NCBI GenBank assembly: GCA_965653565.1
Contig: CBFHAI010000075.1
Coordinates: 1 to 18,659 of the forward strand
Length of the DNA stretch: 18,659 nucleotides
Direction: 5' to 3'
DNA from: JALCLA01 sp965653565
Lineage (GTDB): Bacteria > Pseudomonadota > Gammaproteobacteria > Xanthomonadales > Xanthomonadaceae
Of the stretch, positions 14,993-18,659 are shown piece by piece; position 1 is the first letter of the stretch, and every line of letters starts with the position of its first letter. The position numbers and the translations under genes are program-made. Below the pieces are notes generated by a model, which saw only the letters and a list, made by a program, of their open reading frames with translations, had not been told where the DNA came from and did not search any database.

Positions 14993-16812
14993 GCGCGCGC
15001 TTTCTCCTGCGCGATCCATTCGTCGACGCGCTTGTCGAGCAACTGCAGCGGCATGTCGCCGCCGGTGAGGATCAGATCGTGGAAACGCGACAGCACGAAC
15101 TTGTCGCCCAACGCCGTCTTCGCGCGCTCGCGCAATTCGAGCAGACGGTTCATGCCGACCTTGTAGGCCAGCGCCTGGCCGGGATTCACCAGATAGCGCT
15201 CGATTTCGGCGATTACGTCGGTATCCGGCATGCCGGTCTTGTCGCGCATGTAACCGATCGCCTCCTCGCGCGTCCAGCGCTTGGCGTGCATGCCGGTGTC
15301 CACCACCAGCCGCACGGCGCGGAACATTTCCGCCTGCAGGCGGCCGAGGTTGTCGAGCGGATCCTTCTGGAAGCCCAGTTCCCATGCGAGCCGTTCGGTG
15401 TAGAGCGCCCAGCCTTCGGAGAATGCGGTGAACGGCAGCACCTTGCGGAAGGTCGGCACGCCGGTGAGTTCCTGCTGGATCGTGGTCTGGAAATGATGGC
15501 CGGGAATGGCTTCGTGATACGCCAGCGTGCGCATCGAGAAGCGCGCCACTTCGGCCGTATTGCGCAGGTTGATGTAGAAGATGCCGGGCCGCGAACCGTC
15601 GAACGCCGCCGGGTTGTAATACGCGCCCGGCGCGGTTTTCTCGCGGAATTGCGGCACGCGTTCCACCTGCACGCCGGCCACCGGGCGCACCCCGAAAGCA
15701 TCGCCGAGGCCGCCGTTGATTTCATCGATGATGCGCTGGAAGTCCGCGATGATCTGGGTGCGGCCGGCGTCGGAATCGGGATAGAGCTGATCCGAACGCT
15801 GCGCGATCTGCTGCACGCGCGCCCCCACGGTGCCTTCGACGAGGCCCTGCTCGCGCAGGATCGCATCCATCTCGCCCTCGATGCGGGCCACTTCGCTCAC
15901 GCCGAGTCGATGCACCTGGTCGGGCGTCATATCGGTGGTGGTGTGCTGGCGCACGGCCCAGGCGTAGTAGGCCTCGCCATCCGGCAGCGCCCACACGCCG
16001 TGGTTGCCTTCGGCGCGCGGCAACAGCGCTTCGTAGTACTCGATGAAGCCGGCATAGGCCGGATACACCTGCTGCGCGATTGCGGTTTCGACCTGTGCGC
16101 GCAGATCGTTGCGGCGCGCTTCGTCGAGTTCTTCGGCCGGGATCTTGCCGAGCTTTTCGTCGAAGCTGGTGTAAAGAAGATTCTCGCGCGCCGGTGCAGC
16201 GACGAAGCGGCGCATTTCGTCGAGCACCTTCTCGATCACGAAACGCGGCGGGATGATGCCGGCGGTTTCGCGCGCGCGCAGCCCTTTCATGCTTTGCGAG
16301 AACTTCAGCGGCACCTTGTTCAAGCGCGACAGGTAATCCTCGGCGTCGCCTTCGCTGCGCACCGGATGCTGCGTGGCGAGGAAAGTCGGCAGTTCGTTCT
16401 GCAGGCCGAACAACTGATTGAGCGGGTAATCGTGGTGACGGAAGCGATCGCCCTGCTGCTGGATGTCGAGGAAGTAATCGAGCATGTCGTACGACAGCGC
16501 GGTGCCGGCATCGAGCGCGGCGCGGTCGTAGCTGCGCAGCGTCGCCAGATCGTTCGCGAGCTTGTCGCGCATGCGGTCTTCGGCCGCCAGCGAGGCATCG
16601 GCCAGATCGTCGCTGTACCAATCGAGCCAGGCCGGCAGCATGCGCATGCTCGACAGCATTTCCGGATTGTCGACGGCGTACTCGATGAATACGCGCTCGA
16701 AGAACCAGCCGATCTGCAGCGGCTTGAACCAGATCGTGTGGCCGATCAGCAGGCCGACCGCGAGCAGCAGCAACAACAGCGCACGCACACTCCACTTCAC
16801 TACCCGACGCAT
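14989..16812 (-). CDS. Membrane-anchored DUF885-family metallopeptidase-like protein
   Basis: A 607-residue DUF885 (PF05960) protein. Residues 8-28 form an uncleaved-looking hydrophobic anchor (ALLLLLLAVGLLIG), placing the body in the periplasm. Conserved core motifs are HEAIPGHH (433-440) and SEGWALYTE (465-473), with the NPGQALAYKVG segment near residue 548, a typical landmark of this subfamily. A zinc peptidase activity is inferred from the HExxPGHH pattern. The ATG at 16812 is chosen for AAGGGGG (16818-16824), 5 nt upstream, and the anchor that follows; the open frame continues upstream antisense to rlmJ and should not be used. It is coupled to the GNAT gene by a 4-bp overlap and divergent from rlmJ with 90 nt between starts. 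Confidence 0.9.
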   Translation of the reverse strand: MRRVVKWSVRALLLLLLAVGLLIGHTIWFKPLQIGWFFERVFIEYAVDNPEMLSSMRMLPAWLDWYSDDLADASLAAEDRMRDKLANDLATLRSYDRAALDAGTALSYDMLDYFLDIQQQGDRFRHHDYPLNQLFGLQNELPTFLATQHPVRSEGDAEDYLSRLNKVPLKFSQSMKGLRARETAGIIPPRFVIEKVLDEMRRFVAAPARENLLYTSFDEKLGKIPAEELDEARRNDLRAQVETAIAQQVYPAYAGFIEYYEALLPRAEGNHGVWALPDGEAYYAWAVRQHTTTDMTPDQVHRLGVSEVARIEGEMDAILREQGLVEGTVGARVQQIAQRSDQLYPDSDAGRTQIIADFQRIIDEINGGLGDAFGVRPVAGVQVERVPQFREKTAPGAYYNPAAFDGSRPGIFYINLRNTAEVARFSMRTLAYHEAIPGHHFQTTIQQELTGVPTFRKVLPFTAFSEGWALYTERLAWELGFQKDPLDNLGRLQAEMFRAVRLVVDTGMHAKRWTREEAIGYMRDKTGMPDTDVIAEIERYLVNPGQALAYKVGMNRLLELRERAKTALGDKFVLSRFHDLILTGGDMPLQLLDKRVDEWIAQEKARA

Positions 16813-16889
16813 GGACACCCCCTTGAATGGACGGCAAACGATAGCAAATCGCGCAGCGCCGCTTGCGGACGGCGCCCCGCGGCGTGCCG

Positions 16890-16895
16890 TATCCT
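16890..16895 (+). promoter_or_regulatory. Candidate -10 of a leaderless rlmJ promoter
   Basis: TATCCT lies exactly 7 nt before the rlmJ ATG at 16903, with no Shine-Dalgarno between. A transcript from it would begin at or next to the A of the ATG. TTGCGG at 16863-16868 is 21 bp upstream, too far for a normal -35. Inference from spacing only. Confidence 0.35.
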
Positions 16896-16902
16896 GCCGC
16901 CC

Positions 16903-17763
16903 ATGAACTATCGACACGCTTTCCACGCCGGCAACCATGCCGACGTCCTCAAACACGTGGTGCTGCTGGCCCTCGTCGACGCCCTCAAGCGCAAGGATTC
17001 GCCGTTTTTCGTGCTCGATACGCACGCCGGACGCGGCGAATACGATCTCACCGCGGTCGAGGCCGGCAAGACCGGCGAGTTCGAAGGCGGCATCGAAAAA
17101 CTGCTGGCCTGGGCGCGCAATGCGCGTCCGCTGCCGGTGGCGATCGCGCGCTATCGCGACGCGCTCAAGGCCGGCGGCGAGGAAGACGGGCGCCGCCACT
17201 ACCCCGGTTCGCCGCGGCTGATCGCGCGAGCGCTGCGCGAAGGCGACCGCCTGGCCTGTGTCGAAATGCAGTCCGAAGAAGCCGCCGCCCTCAAGCACCT
17301 GATGGCCGACAGCCCGCAGGTCGGCGTGCACGCCGGCGACGGTTACGCCGCGATGAAGGGCCTGCTGCCGCCGAAGGAAAAGCGCGGACTCGTGCTCATC
17401 GACCCGCCCTACGAAGCGCAGGGCGCCGAATTCGAAGCCATCCTGACCGCGCTGCGCGACGCCTTAGCGCGCTGGCCGACCGGCATCTTCGCGATCTGGT
17501 ATCCGATCAAACAGCGCCGCAGCCTGCTGCCGTTCTTCCGCAAAGCCGCGACGCTGCCGATCAAGCAGGCGCTGGTCGCCGAATTGCTGGTGCGCCCCGA
17601 CGACTCGCCGCTGCGCATGAACGGCAGCGGCATGCTGCTGCTCAATCCGCCCTGGAAACTCGACGCCGAAATCGCCGCCGCCCTGCCCGGGCTGACCAAG
17701 GCGATGGGCGAAACCGGCGCCAAACATCGACTCGAATGGCTCAAGCAGGAGGTATCCGCATGA
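16903..17763 (+). CDS. rlmJ: 23S rRNA (adenine(2030)-N6)-methyltransferase RlmJ
   Basis: A 286-residue enzyme that N6-methylates A2030 of 23S rRNA (E. coli numbering) using SAM. It opens MNYRHAFHAGNHADVLKHVV, the diagnostic RlmJ start. The SAM-binding strand is FFVLDTHAGRGEY (residues 35-47), and the catalytic IDPPYE motif places D167 to Y170 as in adenine-N6 methyltransferases. The WYPIKQ and SGMLLLNPPW segments are also family hallmarks. Length matches E. coli RlmJ (about 280). The start has no Shine-Dalgarno and may be leaderless. The stop overlaps the Slp-family gene as ATGA. A much longer in-frame reading frame upstream is antisense to the DUF885 gene and is spurious. Confidence 0.96.
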   Translation: MNYRHAFHAGNHADVLKHVVLLALVDALKRKDSPFFVLDTHAGRGEYDLTAVEAGKTGEFEGGIEKLLAWARNARPLPVAIARYRDALKAGGEEDGRRHYPGSPRLIARALREGDRLACVEMQSEEAAALKHLMADSPQVGVHAGDGYAAMKGLLPPKEKRGLVLIDPPYEAQGAEFEAILTALRDALARWPTGIFAIWYPIKQRRSLLPFFRKAATLPIKQALVAELLVRPDDSPLRMNGSGMLLLNPPWKLDAEIAAALPGLTKAMGETGAKHRLEWLKQEVSA

Positions 17764-18254
17764 ACCGGAATTTTCGTGCCTTCGCCGCGGGCGCCGTCAT
17801 TGCCGCCTGCCTCGCCGGCTGCACCGTCGCACCGGCCTTCGAATCGCTGCCGTCGGACGTCGCACCGCCACCGTACCGCGTGGCCGAATCGACCGCGCAA
17901 TGGCTGGACCGGCCCGTCGTGTGGGGCGGCATGATCATCGAAGTCTTCAACTTCGAGAATCACAGCGAAATCGAAATCCTGGCGTTCCCCCTCGATGACC
18001 GCCAACGGCCGATGCTGGAGCAAAAAGACTATGGCCGCTTCATCGCCATCGTGCCCGGCTACGTGGAAGCGAAGAATTTTCCGCAGGGCCGATATTTGAG
18101 TTTGATCGGACGCGTGACCGGCGACCGGCGCGGCAAGATTCGCGAAAGCGAGTATGTGTATCCGGAGGTGGATGTGGACCGGATGCATTTGTGGGACCGG
18201 GATTTTCGTCGGTCGGGGCCGAGGGTTAGTGTTGGGGTGGGGATCGGGTTTTGA
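17760..18254 (+). CDS. Slp-family outer-membrane lipoprotein
   Basis: A 164-residue lipoprotein with a signal peptide and lipobox LAGC; lipidated cysteine C21. The mature part matches the Slp/YeaY family: a PPYRV segment, WGGMIIEVFNFENHSEIEILAFPLD in which WGG and the ExE pattern are conserved, then YGRFIAIVPGYVEAKNFPQGRYLSLIGRVTG, the standard GRF...GR...G region. Slp of E. coli is a starvation-inducible outer-membrane lipoprotein of unclear mechanism. The start overlaps the rlmJ stop as ATGA, so it is coupled to rlmJ. The final residues, SVGVGIGF, alternate small and hydrophobic residues and end in phenylalanine. The last 60 codons become G/T-rich and contain a run of G-tracts. Confidence 0.9.
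   Translation: MNRNFRAFAAGAVIAACLAGCTVAPAFESLPSDVAPPPYRVAESTAQWLDRPVVWGGMIIEVFNFENHSEIEILAFPLDDRQRPMLEQKDYGRFIAIVPGYVEAKNFPQGRYLSLIGRVTGDRRGKIRESEYVYPEVDVDRMHLWDRDFRRSGPRVSVGVGIGF
18215..18248 (+). other. Putative G-quadruplex at the 3' end of the Slp-family gene
   Basis: Five G-tracts occur within 34 nt: 18215-18218, 18223-18225, 18234-18237, 18239-18242 and 18246-18248, with loops of 4, 8, 1 and 3 nt. They lie just before the stop codon (18252-18254), inside a stretch with very few C residues. One loop exceeds the usual 7-nt limit. Confidence 0.4.
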
Positions 18255-18323
18255 GTTTTTTGATTTCTGGTTGTGTTGTGGGGGACTTCGCGGGGTTGGT
18301 CGCGGTGTTCCGCGAGCCCCTCG

Positions 18324-18362
18324 GCATTCCTGCGAAAGCGGGAACCCGGTGACTTTGAAGCG
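18324..18362 (+). repeat. Degenerate partial copy of the flanking repeat
   Basis: These 39 bases align without gaps to the start of the right-hand repeat (from 18474 on), with 32 of 39 positions identical by hand count. It is in the same orientation as that copy and about 150 bp upstream. The stem-loop is weakened by the changes. Confidence 0.6.
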
Positions 18363-18405
18363 ATGCGCTCTTCGCGAGGCACTGCACTTCTCCCTCTCCT
18401 TCAAT

Positions 18406-18426
18406 CCCTCTCCTTCAAGGAGAGGG
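18406..18426. repeat. CCCTCTCC/GGAGAGGG hairpin repeat
   Basis: CCCTCTCC (18406-18413), a 5-nt loop and GGAGAGGG (18419-18426) form a perfect 8-bp stem, followed by CTGGGGGTGAGG. This is a widespread proteobacterial intergenic repeat type, as I recall it. It could act as a transcript-end hairpin. Confidence 0.6.
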
Positions 18427-18472
18427 CTGGGGGTGAGGATGGTGTTGATCTTTGCGATCGCGTCGCACACCT

Positions 18473-18596
18473 CGTCATTCCCGCGCAGGCGGGAATCCAG
18501 TGACTCTGAAGCGGTCCGCTTCCCTCTTGTTTGATGATGCGACTTCGCCAGTTTCGTCCCCCTCGGCGGGGGCCGAGTCACTTTCTTTGCTTGTGC
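18473..18596 (+). repeat. Dispersed structured intergenic repeat, right copy
   Basis: This is the inverted counterpart of 1-126, about 90% identical, with 54 identical bases at 18473-18526. It contains the ATTCCCGC/GCGGGAAT stem, the GAAGCGG/CCGCTTC dyad and CTCGGC-GGGG-GCCGAG at 18562-18577. There is no coding capacity. Confidence 0.85.
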
Positions 18597-18604
18597 AAAG
18601 AAAG
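18581..18604. repeat. 10-bp perfect hairpin at the repeat edge
   Basis: CTTTCTTTGC (18581-18590), loop TTGT and GCAAAGAAAG (18595-18604) pair perfectly over 10 bp. The left copy retains only a degraded version of this arm near positions 3-17. Confidence 0.7.
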
Positions 18605-18631
18605 CCAAAGAAACACACCCCGGGTTACGCG

Positions 18632-18654
18632 CCCCTCAACCTTCGGTTGAGGGG
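18632..18654. terminator. Strong stem-loop with UUCG-type loop
   Basis: CCCCTCAAC and GTTGAGGGG form a 9-bp stem around CTTCG, which could also fold as a cUUCGg tetraloop with one bulged C. No T-tract follows before the window ends, so it may be a repeat hairpin rather than a true terminator. Confidence 0.4.
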
Positions 18655-18659
18655 AAGCT

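Larger units (their letters stand above)
18255..18659. other. Gene-free, repeat- and hairpin-rich intergenic region
   Basis: No credible gene is present in these 405 nt. The first 50 nt are G/T-rich and include a T6 run just after the Slp-family stop (no stem precedes it). A small stem TCGCGG-TGTT-CCGCGA lies at 18300-18315. The rest is a series of repeats and hairpins given as separate entries. The window ends inside this region. Confidence 0.7.

Noticed and set aside
15079..17763. 894-codon open frame on the plus strand fusing a long N-terminal region to RlmJ
   Set aside because: The first 608 codons are antisense to the DUF885 gene, which has clear motifs. RlmJ's diagnostic start is at 16903. 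The openness comes from GC3 bias.
18154..18534. Frames crossing the right-hand repeat
   Set aside because: They encode the common VIPAQAGIQ-type translation of the ATTCCCGC repeat, a known source of false genes.
18255..18659. CRISPR array
   Set aside because: Repeats are few, of different kinds, partly inverted and not evenly spaced; no cas genes.
1..18659. Composite transposon or genomic island bounded by the inverted repeats
   Set aside because: No transposase, integrase, att duplication or tRNA is visible, and most enclosed genes are typical chromosomal genes.

Overview
The window is about 18.7 kb of high-GC DNA with strong GC3 bias. That bias also produces very long antisense 'shadow' ORFs, which are left out. 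Family content (TraB/GumN-like protein, two DUF885 metallopeptidase-like proteins, Slp lipoprotein, RlmJ, SufE, intracellular PHB depolymerase, a secreted RCC1-repeat protein) and the hairpin-rich intergenic repeats point to a gammaproteobacterium of the Lysobacterales (Xanthomonadales), probably a PHB-handling member near Rhodanobacteraceae. The order-level call is fairly firm. The family-level call is an inference from gene content, since no marker gene is present.

Layout. 1-285: a 126-bp structured repeat, then the leader of phaZ. 286-2528 (+): intracellular PHB depolymerase and a RarD-type EamA transporter. 2574-4847 (-): a secreted protein with 14 RCC1-type repeats, divergent from 5013-7958 (+), a probable operon of secreted amidohydrolase, TraB/GumN-like protein and small SAM methyltransferase. 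7959-8194: a gap with strong dyad symmetry. 8195-10460 (+): sufE and a DUF885 protein with a signal peptide. 10490-11392 (-) and 11513-12529 (+): a LysR regulator divergent from a zinc-less MDR oxidoreductase. 12630-14308 (+): a GT4 glycosyltransferase overlapping a PAP2 phosphatase by 4 bp, preceded by a three-unit PhoB-box-like array. 14384-16812 (-): a membrane-anchored DUF885 protein overlapping a GNAT acetyltransferase by 4 bp. 16903-18254 (+): rlmJ overlapping an Slp-family lipoprotein gene by 4 bp. 18255-18659: no gene, packed with dispersed repeats and hairpins, including an inverted copy of the repeat at the left end.

The genes form several small housekeeping or accessory units rather than one pathway. 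The most testable hypothesis is that the GT4-PAP2 pair is a phosphate-starvation glycolipid-remodelling unit. This rests on three 7-bp PhoB-like half-sites at exact 11-bp periodicity just upstream. Other points of note are the 28 regularly paired cysteines in the RCC1 protein, the TraB/GumN homologue lacking the GxxH histidine, possible leaderless promoters for sufE and rlmJ, and the inverted repeats bracketing the window. No mobile-element genes, CRISPR arrays, tRNAs or rRNAs were seen.
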